Positions 63,799-64,000 of a stretch of DNA of 64,000 nt are shown one piece after another. The position numbers and the translations under genes are program-made. Location: the NCBI RefSeq assembly GCF_000023145.1, contig NC_012704.1, forward strand, positions 2,170,001 to 2,234,000, written 5' to 3'. The DNA comes from Corynebacterium kroppenstedtii DSM 44385. Its GTDB lineage: Bacteria; Actinomycetota; Actinomycetes; Mycobacteriales; Mycobacteriaceae. The notes below the pieces were generated by a model. It saw nothing but the letters and a program-made list of their open reading frames with translations. It ran no database searches and was not told the origin of the DNA. Every line of letters begins with the position of its first letter. Position 1 is the first letter of the stretch.

Positions 63799-64000
<202 letters not shown>

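Overview
The window looks like a piece of the chromosome of a high-GC actinobacterium of the genus Corynebacterium, most like the lipophilic C. kroppenstedtii type; the species is an inference. The reasons are gene order (secE-nusG-rplK-rplA, the men cluster with pitA and DUF3349 genes, the hemA-hemC-cysG/hemD-hemB cluster running into system II cytochrome c maturation, and proC-bldC-bS22 beside ppx), corynebacterial-type proteins such as MgtA and bS22, and many GTG starts.

Layout. 1-1.1 kb: rplJ-rplL (minus strand). 1.7-16.3 kb: a sialic acid and amino sugar island between rplA and rplJ. It holds a FadR-type regulator, nanE, nanK, nagA, nagB, nanA, a sialidase without a signal peptide, a NanT-type MFS importer coupled to a DUF4862 protein, and an SSS-family importer. 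A shared palindrome (TCAGA-YG-TCTGA with variants) precedes three of its transcription units. 16.8-17.4 kb: two small orphan genes. 18-22 kb: rplA, rplK, nusG, secE and tRNA genes for Trp, Met, Thr and Tyr. 22-36.8 kb: menaquinone synthesis (polyprenyl diphosphate synthase, menG, menD, menC, menB, menE, menA) mixed with a mannosyltransferase, the phosphate transporter pitA and its conserved partners, and a second glycosyltransferase. 36.8-40.2 kb: rmlC, rmlB and a DAACS-family transporter. 40.5-45.2 kb: ccsA/resC, resB, ccdA and a TlpA-like thioredoxin. 45.2-57.4 kb: the tetrapyrrole cluster: a phosphatase, an open frame joining RNase HI to HemL, a P-type ATPase homologue that has lost its catalytic motifs, two membrane proteins, hemB, cysG/hemD, hemC and hemA. 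57.8-64 kb: glutaredoxin, bS22, a BldC-like regulator, proC, an acidic membrane protein, a Ppx/GppA phosphatase, a DoxX protein, a lipoprotein and a truncated gene.

How the genes work together. The island should import and cleave sialosides and turn N-acetylneuraminate into fructose 6-phosphate (NanA, NanK, NanE, NagA, NagB). The men, ccs/res and hem blocks together supply menaquinone, c-type cytochrome assembly and heme precursors for the respiratory chain.

The most unusual items are: (1) the P-type ATPase homologue with DKTGT, TGE, CPC, HP and GDGxND all replaced; (2) a dispersed element of about 124 bp, three copies in the same orientation, each with four iterons arranged convergently; (3) a strongly over-represented 10-mer, CGTCGGCAAG, in genes in several frames on both strands; (4) the RNase HI-HemL open frame, at the place where hemE and hemY stand in related genomes; (5) the signal-less sialidase and the NanT-coupled DUF4862 gene. 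No transposase, phage gene, rRNA gene or CRISPR array was seen.
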